From positions 1-64,000 of the forward strand of contig NZ_MBPP01000067.1 in assembly GCF_001858325.1 (NCBI RefSeq): a stretch of 64,000 nt of DNA, read 5' to 3'. The notes below the pieces were generated by a model. It was not told where the DNA came from. It saw only the letters and a program-made list of their open reading frames with translations, and did not search any database. The position numbers were made by a program, and so were the translations under genes. Source of the DNA: Marinobacter sp. AC-23. GTDB taxonomy: Bacteria > Pseudomonadota > Gammaproteobacteria > Pseudomonadales > Oleiphilaceae. Positions 1-8,236 of the stretch are shown one piece after another; the first letter of the stretch is position 1; every line of letters begins with the position of its first letter.

Positions 1-168
1 AGGGTGGTGGGATGAGTCACAGTGAAGCGTTTCAAAAAGGAAGGCTCAAAGGTTTATCTGATCGCCGAAAATGAAGAGTTCGCGCCGATCGAGGTCGACT
101 TGAAAGAGCAAGAATTATTCATTGAAGGACTGGGTGTGGGTGTTATCCGACGTTCCGATCTGCACTGA
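1..168 (+). CDS. lexA: LexA repressor, C-terminal end (partial, frameshifted)
   Basis: This is the last ~50 residues of the SOS repressor LexA, a self-cleaving serine peptidase that represses DNA-damage genes. From base 16 the frame reads [20 protein letters not shown] and continues to [20 protein letters not shown] and [10 protein letters not shown], stopping at TGA 166-168. This is the conserved end of Pseudomonas/Marinobacter LexA. The gene starts upstream of the window. Bases 1-15 do not continue in the same frame: a TGA sits at 13-15, while an aligned reading (Val-Gly-Asp-Glu-Val) needs one or two extra G residues near 10-16. A deletion error is the likely cause. sulA follows 43 bp downstream, the usual lexA-sulA arrangement. 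Confidence 0.85.
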
Positions 169-211
169 TCGGGCTGGTATAACCACAGACGCATTGAAAA
201 ACGGGTGATTT

Positions 212-703
212 ATGGAACAACTTAGCTTCAATCAAAACATGGCGTGGCAACAAAGTAATTTGGCTTGCCCAGTGCCAGAGTACACAGCCCGGAAGCAGCG
301 CACCGTTATTCGAGCCAAGAATAAGCCGAACGTTGTAAGCCCCACTCCGATGGGTAATGTTACTGAAATCATCCTGCCGGAAGGTCAGGTAGAAAACTTT
401 CAGTTGCTGTTGCCTATGTTAACTCAGCTCAATCAGGAAAAGCGTTGGCTGGCGTGGATAGATCCGCCCCAAACGTTGGTTAGCAAATGGCAGAAAATGC
501 ACGGCATTGTTACCGGAGAGCTTTTGGTTTTGCGTTCTACTGCAGAATACCCGGCCCGTCAGCTTGCAGAGATCGCCTTGAGCGCAGGCACCTGTCACGC
601 AGTGGTTATGTGGACGGGTAAACTGGGCAGGACGGCCCTTGATTCGCTACAAAAAGCGGCGGCTGAGGGTAATAGCCACGGCGTAGTGCTTAGGCAGCGC
701 TGA
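212..703 (+). CDS. sulA: Cell division inhibitor SulA
   Basis: SulA-family protein of 163 aa, similar in length to Pseudomonas SulA. In the SOS response SulA binds FtsZ and blocks septum formation until damage is repaired. The conserved core is visible around residues 60-150: a segment starting MGNVTEIILPEGQVENFQLL, then RWLAWIDPP and ARQLAEIALSAGTCHAVVMW. It lies 43 bp after lexA in the same direction with no obvious terminator between, so co-transcription from the lexA promoter upstream of the window is expected. The ATG at 212 has only a weak GGGTGA ribosome site. The gene converges on the small gene ending at 712. Confidence 0.88.
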   Translation: MEQLSFNQNMAWQQSNLACPVPEYTARKQRTVIRAKNKPNVVSPTPMGNVTEIILPEGQVENFQLLLPMLTQLNQEKRWLAWIDPPQTLVSKWQKMHGIVTGELLVLRSTAEYPARQLAEIALSAGTCHAVVMWTGKLGRTALDSLQKAAAEGNSHGVVLRQR

Positions 704-711
704 GCGCCATT

Positions 712-972
712 TTAGTGAAGCGTGTAAGCGGGCTGTGCGTCTGGAACGTCCAGCTCGTCATCGTCCCAGTCAATATCGTGTGTGACACTTCCGGCTGCTT
801 CTATTCCGGCGGCAATCATTGCCTTTGCCACTGACAACTCCCGGTCATCCATCATTTCGCGAGCCTCAGTAGAAAACGAAATCTTGACCAGTGGCGCACT
901 GTCGTCGTCAATGCGTCGCAAGGCATAATCGCCGTTGCTCAATTGTACAATTTCGAAAAACGATGGTGACAT
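712..972 (-). CDS. Conserved hypothetical protein, 86 aa
   Basis: Small acidic protein that I cannot assign to a function. It begins MSPSFFEIVQLSNGDYALRR and contains an Asp/Glu cluster (DIDWDDDELDVPDAQ) near the C-terminus. There are no membrane segments or cysteines. Small genes of this kind occur next to sulA in Pseudomonas-type genomes, which supports it being real. An AAGG site lies about 9 nt upstream of the ATG at 972. It is convergent with sulA (8 bp apart) and divergent from the DUF1329 gene, with a 254-bp intergenic region between them in which I see no convincing promoter. Confidence 0.65.
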   Translation of the reverse strand: MSPSFFEIVQLSNGDYALRRIDDDSAPLVKISFSTEAREMMDDRELSVAKAMIAAGIEAAGSVTHDIDWDDDELDVPDAQPAYTLH

Positions 973-1226
973 TTCATTAACCTTTTATACCCGCTGAGCG
1001 CTCTGGTGCAACAAGCAGCATCTAGACAAAAACCACTTTTGCGAAATCAGTGAGTGCCCGCCTGAATTAATCCACCATCTTATCATTTTTGCGCGCAGAT
1101 TTCTTTACTCCTTCTGTCTTGTACTCGCGTGACAATAAAACACAAACAATCACTTGAAACGGGCGTTTGAAATTAGCGAGAATCAGCCACGCTTATGGGT
1201 TTATAGATTGTCTGGAGGAGTAGGGA

Positions 1227-2585
1227 ATGCGGAGCCAATTTGTCGCATGTGTAGCAGTACTTTTGTTCGGGGCTTCCGGGCAGGTGCTGTCAGGCGTATC
1301 GATAGCGGAAGCTGAACGGTTAAAGAAAGATCTGACGCCGGTGGGTGCCGAGCGCGGAGCCAATGCTTCTGGCAGTATTCCGAAGTGGACCGGAGGGTTG
1401 CTTGAAGGGCCAGCCAACTGGCGCAAGGGCCAGATTGAAAAAGATCCGTTTCCTGAAGACGAAGCTATGTTTGTGATCACCGCAAACAATATGCACCTGT
1501 ATGAAGATAAGCTCTCAGCGGGCTCGATCCAGATGTTGAGCCAGTACGGCCCGAATTTTTTTATGCCGGTTTACCAGACTCGCCGAACCGCTGCGTTTCC
1601 CGAACATGTGTATGATAAATACTATGAAAATGCCCTGAGCGCAGAAGTTCTGGAGAACGGCAACGGCGTACGTAATACCATTATGACCAGCCCGTTCCCC
1701 ATCCCCAAAAGCGGCCTTGAGGTTATGTGGAACCACATTCTGCGTTATCGCGGTGAAGAGGTGTCGTTCCGCAGCGCATCAGCCACCCCGCAGGTGGATG
1801 GCTCCTTCAACCCGGTGGTCAACCAGTACGATTATTACTTTGCATACAGCAAGAAAGACACAGAGCTTGCTGATATCGACAACAAAATTTTCTACCTGAA
1901 AACCGATACGATCTCACCTTCTACTCTGGCTGGCACCATAACGCTTGTGCATGAAACCCTTGACCAGGTGCGCTCGCCTCGCCTGGCATGGCGCTATGAT
2001 TCGGGTTCTCGGCGCTTGAGGCGATCGCCGAACCTTGCCTATGAGACGGACCTGCCAAACTCCTCCTCCCTGCGCTCGGTAGATCAGAAGGATATGTATA
2101 ACGGCGCTCCGAACCAGTACGACTGGGAACTGAAGGGTAAGCGTGAGCTGTTTGTTCCTTATAATGCTTATAAGCTGCACGAGCCGTCGGTTCAACCGGG
2201 TGATGTTATCCGTGCCGGACACATTAATCAGGAGCTGACACGCTATGAGCTACACCGGGTGTGGGTGGTTGAGGCAACCCGCCGCACAGGTATCAAGCAT
2301 ATCTACGACCGCCGTGTATTCTATGTGGATGAAGACAGCTGGCAGATCCTGATGTCAGAAGAGTATGACAACGCCGGTAACCTATGGCGGGTTTCTGAGG
2401 CCCATAACATTAGCTATTACCAAGAGCCTGTGTTCTGGACTACCATGGAGATGACTTACGACCTCAAGGCGAAGCGTTACTACATTGATGGCTTGGATAA
2501 TAACTACCCAGCCTACGATTTTGATCCAGGATTCCGGGGCAACGAATTTTCAGCTTCCTCTGCGAGGCGGGCTGCTCGCCGCTGA
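1227..2585 (+). CDS. DUF1329 family exported protein
   Basis: 452-aa protein of the DUF1329 family, predicted outer-membrane-associated or periplasmic proteins common in marine gammaproteobacteria and pseudomonads. The exact role is unknown, though members are often linked to hydrophobic substrates. Residues 1-22 form a signal peptide (hydrophobic VACVAVLLFGASGQVLSG). Family features are the N-terminal LTPVGAERGANASGSIPKW block (about residues 35-55), the PFPIPKSGLEVMWNH segment (about 153-167), and RRVFYVDEDSWQIL and a following EYDNAGNLWR near 365-390. The start is supported by a strong GGAGGAG ribosome site 8 nt before ATG 1227. It stands alone between convergent and flagellar genes. Confidence 0.8.
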   Translation: MRSQFVACVAVLLFGASGQVLSGVSIAEAERLKKDLTPVGAERGANASGSIPKWTGGLLEGPANWRKGQIEKDPFPEDEAMFVITANNMHLYEDKLSAGSIQMLSQYGPNFFMPVYQTRRTAAFPEHVYDKYYENALSAEVLENGNGVRNTIMTSPFPIPKSGLEVMWNHILRYRGEEVSFRSASATPQVDGSFNPVVNQYDYYFAYSKKDTELADIDNKIFYLKTDTISPSTLAGTITLVHETLDQVRSPRLAWRYDSGSRRLRRSPNLAYETDLPNSSSLRSVDQKDMYNGAPNQYDWELKGKRELFVPYNAYKLHEPSVQPGDVIRAGHINQELTRYELHRVWVVEATRRTGIKHIYDRRVFYVDEDSWQILMSEEYDNAGNLWRVSEAHNISYYQEPVFWTTMEMTYDLKAKRYYIDGLDNNYPAYDFDPGFRGNEFSASSARRAARR

Positions 2586-2601
2586 TTCCTGCGCACTAAC
2601 G

Positions 2602-2631
2602 ACAGGTCGCTGGCGTTCGCTGGTGACCTGT
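2602..2631 (+). terminator. Weak hairpin after the DUF1329 gene
   Basis: ACAGGTC (2602-2608) pairs with GACCTGT (2625-2631). Only three T residues follow, so this is at best a weak terminator. An alternative small hairpin GACCT/AGGTC overlaps its right arm. Confidence 0.3.
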
Positions 2632-2674
2632 TTAGGTCGTACGTCCTTATCCCTTTTTGCAAGGAGAAAACGTG

Positions 2675-3028
2675 ATGGCTGACCGGCAAAACAGTCTCCC
2701 CCCTGAGCTTCAAGTCCATCTGGATGGTGTCGATCAGCTTCTCGCGGATCTTGGTCGCGCTTTGGCGGAGCAAAACTGGGACGCACTGGTGAGTCTCAAC
2801 GAAAAGATAAAACCTGCATTAGAGCCTTTAATGCTAGCGCTAGAGGCTGGGCAGCTCGACGCGGAGCTGGTGCGAACGCGGCTCGAAGAATTGCGTCAGT
2901 TTACGGACGCGGCTGGCGAGTCAGCTACCCGGGCTAAAGCGGAAGCGGAGCTGGCGTTGAAAGGGGTAAATCGTAACCATAGTGCGGCAAAGGCATACCA
3001 AAATATTTCCACTCCCCGCCCTAAGTAG
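2675..3028 (+). CDS. FliT/FleP-like flagellar helper protein
   Basis: 117-aa, almost wholly helical, charged protein immediately before fleQ. In Pseudomonas the gene just before fleQ (PA1096, fleP/fliT type) encodes a small helical flagellar protein, and the C-terminal VNRNHSAAKAYQNIS fits that group. FliT-type proteins are chaperones for the filament cap FliD. I chose ATG 2675 because AAGGAG lies 8 nt upstream; a TTG at 2657 in the same frame lies before that site. Unlike Pseudomonas, fliD and fliS are not next to it, so it is an orphan here. Assignment rests on position and composition more than on motifs. Confidence 0.6.
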   Translation: MADRQNSLPPELQVHLDGVDQLLADLGRALAEQNWDALVSLNEKIKPALEPLMLALEAGQLDAELVRTRLEELRQFTDAAGESATRAKAEAELALKGVNRNHSAAKAYQNISTPRPK

Positions 3029-3038
3029 CGTCATAAAA

Positions 3039-3067
3039 TTGACTCCTTCGGCTTTACAGTCTTAAAT
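3039..3067 (+). promoter_or_regulatory. Sigma-70 type promoter for fleQ
   Basis: TTGACT (3039-3044), a 17-bp spacer, then TTAAAT (3062-3067), about 30 bp before the fleQ ATG. fleQ is the sigma-70-transcribed top of the flagellar hierarchy in Pseudomonas, so this element is in the expected place. Confidence 0.6.
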
Positions 3068-3097
3068 ACCGCCCAAATCCCAAAGAGATTCTTGTGA

Positions 3098-4549
3098 ATG
3101 TCTAAAAATAACAAGGTGCTGGTGCTGAGTGAGGGTGAGTCGAAGCGCCGGGACATGGCGACGATCCTGGAATTCATTGGCGAAGAACAGGTTATTACGG
3201 GTGAGGAAGCCCAGGCACTCATTGAATCTGGTGATATTGAAAGCCTGGCAGACATTTCTGTTGTCGTCGTAAACGGCGAAGACGCGGGTATCGTCAGCAC
3301 TATCGAGGCGGTGTGTAAGGCGGTTCAGGGTGTTCCTTTTCTTATGCTGGGCGACCCCCCGCTCAAAGGCTTGGCGGAGCAGGATGCCGCGCGCATCATT
3401 GCTCGTTTGGAATGGCCACTGAATTACACCAAATTTGTCGATTCGCTTTATCGTGCTCAAATATACGTAGACCAGTTCCGCCGCTCTAAAGAGCGGGGTC
3501 AACAACGTAGTCTGCAGCTGTTCCGTAGCCTGGTTGGTACCAGCCGTAAGGTTCAGCATGTACGCCAGTTGATGGAGCAGGTGGCAGACAAAGATGTAAG
3601 CGTGTTGATCACCGGCCCCTCTGGTACGGGTAAAGAAGTGGTTGCGCGGAACCTTCACTACCACTCATCGCGGCGGGACAAGCCGTTCGTGCCCGTGAAC
3701 TGTGGCGCCATACCGGCGGAGCTGTTAGAAAGTGAGCTTTTCGGCCATGAAAAAGGCGCGTTTACCGGTGCCATTACGGCCCGGGTTGGGCGTTTTGAGT
3801 TGGCTGAGGGAGGCACCCTGTTTCTGGATGAAATCGGCGACATGCCTCTCAGTATGCAGGTGAAAATTTTACGGGTATTGCAGGAGCGAACGTTTGAGCG
3901 GGTGGGCAGCAATCGGACAGTTTCTGCGAATGTCCGTGTTATCGCAGCGACTCATAAGCACCTTGAAGATATGATTGAGTCGGGTGAGTTCCGGGAAGAT
4001 CTGTATTACCGACTGAATGTCTTTCCCATTGAGGTTCCTTCTCTGCGGGATCGGGTGGAAGATATTCCGCTACTGATTAACGAACTGATTTCCCGTATGG
4101 AGAAGGAAAAACGAGGCTCTTTGCGGATGAATTCGGCGGCGATCATGAGCCTGTGCCGGCACGACTGGCCAGGTAATGTGCGCGAGCTGGCGAACTTGGT
4201 AGAGCGGCTCTCGATTATGCACCCTTACTCGGTGATTGGAGTGCAGGAGTTGCCGAAGAAATTCCGGTATGTGGACGATTTTGATGAGAACCGGCCGGTT
4301 GAAGATTCGGGTATGCCTTCTGGTATTCCGGGTTTGGTGGGGCTGGATGCTCCGGCTTTGTTGCCGGTGAATGGTATTGATCTCAAGGATTATTTGTCGA
4401 ACCTTGAAAAGCAGCTAATTCAGCAAGCTTTGGATGAGGCTGGCGGGGTGGTTGCCCGGGCGGCGGAGAAACTGCGAATTCGGCGGACTACGCTTGTTGA
4501 GAAGGTTCGGAAGTATGGGCTTCGGGAGGAAGAGCCTGAGCAATCCTGA
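3098..4549 (+). CDS. fleQ: Flagellar master regulator FleQ
   Basis: 483-aa bacterial enhancer-binding protein that activates sigma-54 flagellar promoters and, in Pseudomonas, also responds to cyclic di-GMP. The N-terminal ~130 residues are a receiver-like FleQ domain lacking the usual phospho-acceptor Asp pocket. The central AAA+ domain shows Walker A GPSGTGKE (about residue 173), the sigma-54 contact loop GAFTGA (about 222) and Walker [12 protein letters not shown] Fis-type helix-turn-helix ([20 protein letters not shown]) ends the protein. Length and order match Pseudomonas FleQ. It is followed by a terminator and then fleSR, the conserved order. Confidence 0.95.
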   Translation: MSKNNKVLVLSEGESKRRDMATILEFIGEEQVITGEEAQALIESGDIESLADISVVVVNGEDAGIVSTIEAVCKAVQGVPFLMLGDPPLKGLAEQDAARIIARLEWPLNYTKFVDSLYRAQIYVDQFRRSKERGQQRSLQLFRSLVGTSRKVQHVRQLMEQVADKDVSVLITGPSGTGKEVVARNLHYHSSRRDKPFVPVNCGAIPAELLESELFGHEKGAFTGAITARVGRFELAEGGTLFLDEIGDMPLSMQVKILRVLQERTFERVGSNRTVSANVRVIAATHKHLEDMIESGEFREDLYYRLNVFPIEVPSLRDRVEDIPLLINELISRMEKEKRGSLRMNSAAIMSLCRHDWPGNVRELANLVERLSIMHPYSVIGVQELPKKFRYVDDFDENRPVEDSGMPSGIPGLVGLDAPALLPVNGIDLKDYLSNLEKQLIQQALDEAGGVVARAAEKLRIRRTTLVEKVRKYGLREEEPEQS

Positions 4550-4576
4550 GCAGGTTCTTTTTTAATGCCAGCAAGA

Positions 4577-4606
4577 CGTCAAAGGTTTGTAGCCTTTGGC
4601 GTTTTT
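4577..4606 (+). terminator. Intrinsic terminator after fleQ
   Basis: CGTCAAAGG (4577-4585), a 7-nt loop, CCTTTGGCG (4593-4601) and TTTTT (4602-4606). One non-Watson-Crick pair in a 9-bp stem. It separates fleQ from fleSR. Confidence 0.85.
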
Positions 4607-4686
4607 CGCGTTCAGGGCGACGTAAAACCGTCGCTTACCTTTCTTTAAGTTATTTTAGTCATTGAAATATATGAATAAATATTAGT

Positions 4687-4702
4687 TGGCACGGCGCTGG
4701 CT
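4687..4702 (+). promoter_or_regulatory. Sigma-54 promoter for fleSR
   Basis: TGGCACG-N4-TGGCT with exact GG-N10-GC spacing (GG 4688-4689, GC 4700-4701), 67 bp before the chosen fleS start. The -24 half is a perfect match; the -12 half reads TGGCT instead of TTGCT. fleSR is FleQ/RpoN-dependent in Pseudomonas. Confidence 0.75.
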
Positions 4703-4769
4703 TAGTGACTTGTAAACGAATCATCCGAAGGGTGTGGCCCAGTGTGAAGGGTTAATCGGGAGTCAGGTT

Positions 4770-6007
4770 ATGAGTCAGGCACAATTTGTCATTCAGTCGG
4801 CGGAGCATGAGGCACAGGCCAATGCGGCGGCGGATGCTAACGATAAGGTTAGGGCGTTGTTTCCGCAGCAGGATGATGAGGCGGTGGATTCGGCGCTGGA
4901 GATGTTCAACCAGATGTCGCGACAGATTACCGATTCCTATCGCACGCTGGAGTCGCGGGTAAATCAGTTGTCTGGAGAGCTGAGCCACGAGTCGCTGCAA
5001 CGTCAGCAAGAGCTGGAGGAGAAGGAGCAGTTGGCTGACCGGCTTTCTACTCTTTTGAAAGCTTTGCCGGCTGGCGTGGTGGTTCTGGATAGCCAAGGTT
5101 CGGTGTCTCAGAGTAACCCTGCAGCTATCGCGTTGCTGGGTGAACCGTTGGATGGTGAGCGCTGGGTAGATGTGATCCGTCGTTGTTTCTCGCCACGCCA
5201 GGATGATGGTCATGAAGTGTCTCTGAAAGATGGGCGCCGGGTGAGCATTGAGATTCGTACGATGGACAACCAGCCCGGGCAGTTGATTCTGCTCACAGAT
5301 CTTACAGAAACCCGTCACCTGCAATCACAACTGGCCCACGCTCAGAGGCTTTCAGCCATGGGTAAAATGGTCGCGTCTCTCGCGCACCAGATCCGCACGC
5401 CGTTGTCCGCGGCGATTCTCTATGGAGGCCATTTAACCCAGGACGATCTGGATGAAGAGATGCGCCAGCGCTGCGCCTCTCGACTGATGTCACGTCTTAC
5501 GCATTTGGAACAGCAGGTGCGGGATATGTTGATTTTTGCACGGGGCGAAACCCGCTTGGCGGAGGAGTTGTCTGCCGTAACGTTGGTTTCGGCTTTGGAA
5601 GCCGCTCTGGAAGGCTCAAGCCTGAAGCCGGTTCGGATGTGATGTTAAAGAATGATGTGCCAGCGGACTGTCGGTTGATGTGTAACCGGGATGCGTTGGT
5701 GGGAGCTTGTACCAATCTGGTGAATAACAGCCTTGAGGCCGGTGCGACTGCCGTGGCTGTTCAGGCTACGTTAGAGTCGGATGAATTGCTGATTCGGGTT
5801 ATGGATAACGGTCCGGGGTTTGGCAAAGTGGAGGCAAAGCGGTTGGCTGAGGCTTTCTACACCACTAAGTCCCACGGCACGGGGCTTGGCCTGGCGGTTG
5901 TGCAGGCTGTTGTAAAGGCTCACCAGGGGCAGTTTTTTATCGAATCGCCGGAGCAGGGTGGCGCTGTCGCAACTCTGCGTCTGCCGTTATTGCGTAACAT
6001 AGGCTGA
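4770..6007 (+). CDS. fleS: Sensor histidine kinase FleS (one frameshift)
   Basis: FleS phosphorylates FleR, which turns on hook and basal-body genes. It is a cytoplasmic kinase without membrane segments: an N-terminal coiled coil (about 40-100), a PAS domain (about 100-190), a HisKA domain with the phospho-acceptor in LAHQIRTPL (His206), and an HATPase with NLVNNSLEAG, DNGPGFG and GTGLGLAVV. The reading frame breaks near 5628-5633: the first frame stops at 5642 and the ATPase continues one base earlier. Restoring one base gives a 412-aa protein, close to the family length. The start at ATG 4770 has GGGAG 7 nt upstream. It is followed directly by fleR. Confidence 0.9.
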
Positions 6008-6019
6008 CCGGAGGCAACC

Positions 6020-7504
6020 ATGGCCAAGGCCCAGATTCTGATTGTTGAAGATGACCGCGACCTGCGCGAGGCGCTGATAACTACTTTGGAGCTGGCGAAG
6101 TTCCGCGTACGCGAGGCCGCGAATGCTCATGAAGCGCTGATGCAGCTGGCAGAGGCGCCGGTCGATATGGTGGTCAGCGATGTAAACATGCCCGGGCTTT
6201 CCGGCCATGAGTTGCTGGGCGAGGTGCAACGGTTGTACCCGGGCTTGCCCATGATGCTGATTACCGCGTATGGCCAGATCAGCCACGCAGTGTCTGCCAT
6301 GCAATCCGGTGCGGTGGATTATTTAGTTAAGCCGTTCGAGCCCAAAGTGCTTGTTGACGCAGTTACCAAAGTAGTGGGCGGCAGCCGGCAGAAATCCGGC
6401 GATGAGCCGGTGGCTGAGGACCCGGCGAGTAAGCGTATTTTTCAGCTGGCAGCTAAAGTGGCTGGCAGTGATTCGACTGTGATGATTTCCGGGGAAAGCG
6501 GCACAGGCAAAGAGGTATTGGCCAGGTATATTCACCAGCAGTCTCCCCGGGCGGATGGGCCGTTTGTAGCAATTAACTGCGCGGCTATTCCTGAAAACAT
6601 GCTCGAAGCCATTCTGTTCGGACACGAGAAAGGTGCTTTTACCGGAGCGGTTGCATCCGCTCCAGGCAAGTTTGAGCAGGCAAACGGCGGCACGATTCTG
6701 TTGGATGAAGTGTCAGAAATGGATCCGGCACTGCAATCCAAATTGCTTCGTGTCCTGCAGGAGCGGGAAGTGGAGCGGGTAGGTGGGCGTAAGACCATCA
6801 CGCTGGATGTTCGTGTGATTGCCACAACCAACCGGGATCTGGCTGATTTCGTACGGGAAGGGCGGTTCCGTGAAGATTTATACTACCGGCTGAGCGTATT
6901 CCCCATGCATTGGCAACCCCTGCGAGAGCGCCCGCTGGATATCTTGCCGATGGCAACGTCGTTGCTGAAAAAGCACTGTCGTAAAATGAAACTGACAGGT
7001 GTCAGTTTTGCTACCGATGCCCGCAATGCGCTCATGCAGCACGGTTGGCCCGGCAACGTGCGAGAGCTGGATAACGCCATTCAGAGATCGCTGGTGCTGC
7101 ATCAGGGTAATGTTATCCACGCCGAGGATCTGTGTCTTGTTCTTGGCGCCACAGGCCGTTTTGATGGCCATGGGGCTGCTGGCGCGATGGCAGTTCTGCC
7201 CCCGGCGTCGGAGCCGATTAAAGAGACGTACTCCCACAACCCTGAACAGTCAGCTGCTTCGGCCCTTAATTCCGGGGTTGCAGAAGTAAGCTACCCAGAC
7301 CCGCTAACGGTGGAAGCTGGATCGCTCGAAAATGATCTGCGCCAGCAGGAATTCCGGATTATTATTCAGGCACTCAAGAGTGAGCGCGGGCGCCGTAACA
7401 AGGCAGCGGAGCAATTGGGCATAAGCCCTAGAACGCTCAGATACAAGCTGGCGCAAATGCGCGAAGCCGGAATTGATCTGGATGCCGAGCTGGCCATGGC
7501 CTAA
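6020..7504 (+). CDS. fleR: Sigma-54 response regulator FleR
   Basis: 494-aa partner of FleS. An intact receiver domain (residues 5-120) has the acidic pair at 11-12 and phospho-acceptor Asp54 in VVSDVNMPG. An AAA+ domain follows with Walker A GESGTGKE (about 158) and GAFTGA (about 205), then a C-terminal Fis-type HTH (NKAAEQLGISPRTLRYKLAQ). Phosphorylated FleR activates the third tier of sigma-54 flagellar promoters in Pseudomonas. It starts 12 bp after fleS and so forms a two-gene operon with it. A perfect terminator follows. Confidence 0.95.
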   Translation: MAKAQILIVEDDRDLREALITTLELAKFRVREAANAHEALMQLAEAPVDMVVSDVNMPGLSGHELLGEVQRLYPGLPMMLITAYGQISHAVSAMQSGAVDYLVKPFEPKVLVDAVTKVVGGSRQKSGDEPVAEDPASKRIFQLAAKVAGSDSTVMISGESGTGKEVLARYIHQQSPRADGPFVAINCAAIPENMLEAILFGHEKGAFTGAVASAPGKFEQANGGTILLDEVSEMDPALQSKLLRVLQEREVERVGGRKTITLDVRVIATTNRDLADFVREGRFREDLYYRLSVFPMHWQPLRERPLDILPMATSLLKKHCRKMKLTGVSFATDARNALMQHGWPGNVRELDNAIQRSLVLHQGNVIHAEDLCLVLGATGRFDGHGAAGAMAVLPPASEPIKETYSHNPEQSAASALNSGVAEVSYPDPLTVEAGSLENDLRQQEFRIIIQALKSERGRRNKAAEQLGISPRTLRYKLAQMREAGIDLDAELAMA

Positions 7505-7532
7505 ACACCTTTTGTAATACCCCTTCCTTACG

Positions 7533-7556
7533 GCACCCTCTGGGTGCTTTTTTTTT
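7533..7556 (+). terminator. Intrinsic terminator after fleR
   Basis: GCACCC (7533-7538), TCT loop, GGGTGC (7542-7547), then nine T residues. A textbook rho-independent terminator. Confidence 0.95.
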
Positions 7557-7771
7557 GGCTGTGCATCCAGATGGCATGCATCTTGATCAATTTCACACCA
7601 GTTCCCTGCAGGCCCCATTCCATGGTGTTGTAGGGTAGCTGTCCCTGCTGTGTTAACAATCTTATCCACAGGTATTGTGGGTAACTACAGCCTGTCAAAA
7701 CTCTGTCGTCAATGAATGTTCATCGTCTATTTTTGTTTCTAACTGCATGGAAAATAAAGATAAAATAATTG
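7557..7771. other. Non-coding stretch between fleR and the fliE promoter
   Basis: This is the bulk of the 348-bp gene-free interval between fleR and fliE. It is AT-richer toward its right end. Activator sites for FleR or FleQ would be expected here, but I find no clear palindromic site, RNA gene or small ORF with a ribosome site. Confidence 0.5.
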
Positions 7772-7787
7772 TGGCCTGGCCATTGCT
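7772..7787 (+). promoter_or_regulatory. Sigma-54 promoter for the fliE operon
   Basis: TGGCCTG-N4-TTGCT with GG at 7773-7774 and GC at 7785-7786 (N10 spacing). It lies 65 bp before fliE. The -12 half matches consensus fully. Confidence 0.75.
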
Positions 7788-7852
7788 TGGTTGTAACCCA
7801 TACAGATAGATCAGCATGATTGCCCCAGCCGGGGTGGTGACAGGAGAAAGTT

Positions 7853-8221
7853 ATGGTTCAGCGTGCCGACATCAACAGTGTTCTGTCCGATATTCGTTCA
7901 CTGCGTTCGCAAATGAATCAGAACCAACGGGTTGAACAAGACCAGTCGGTGCGTGGACGCATTGACGGGCCGCGCCAGGTTGACCAGACCCAAGAGACAA
8001 CAAGCTTCGGGGATATGCTGGGCAAAGCGGTCAATAGCGTGAATGAGGTTCAGAAAAATGCCGGCGAACTGCAGACGGCCTACAATATGGGCGATCCAAA
8101 TGTAGATATTACCCGCGTGATGATTGCTGCCCAGAAATCTACTGTGTCCTTCGAAGCTTTAACCCAGGTGCGTAACCGCGTGGTAAGGGCTTACGAAGAC
8201 ATCATGAATATGCCAATCTGA
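7853..8221 (+). CDS. fliE: Flagellar hook-basal body protein FliE
   Basis: 122-aa FliE, which joins the MS ring to the proximal rod and is the first rod protein exported. The conserved C-terminal half shows FGDMLGKAVNSVNEVQKNAG and, later, VDITRVMIAAQKSTVSFEAL followed by RNRVVRAYEDIMNMPI. The N-terminal 40 residues are polar and variable. A strong AGGAGAAA ribosome site precedes ATG 7853. It is the first gene of the fliEFGHIJ operon, 15 bp before fliF. Confidence 0.95.
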   Translation: MVQRADINSVLSDIRSLRSQMNQNQRVEQDQSVRGRIDGPRQVDQTQETTSFGDMLGKAVNSVNEVQKNAGELQTAYNMGDPNVDITRVMIAAQKSTVSFEALTQVRNRVVRAYEDIMNMPI

Positions 8222-8236
8222 TAACGGAGCACAGAC

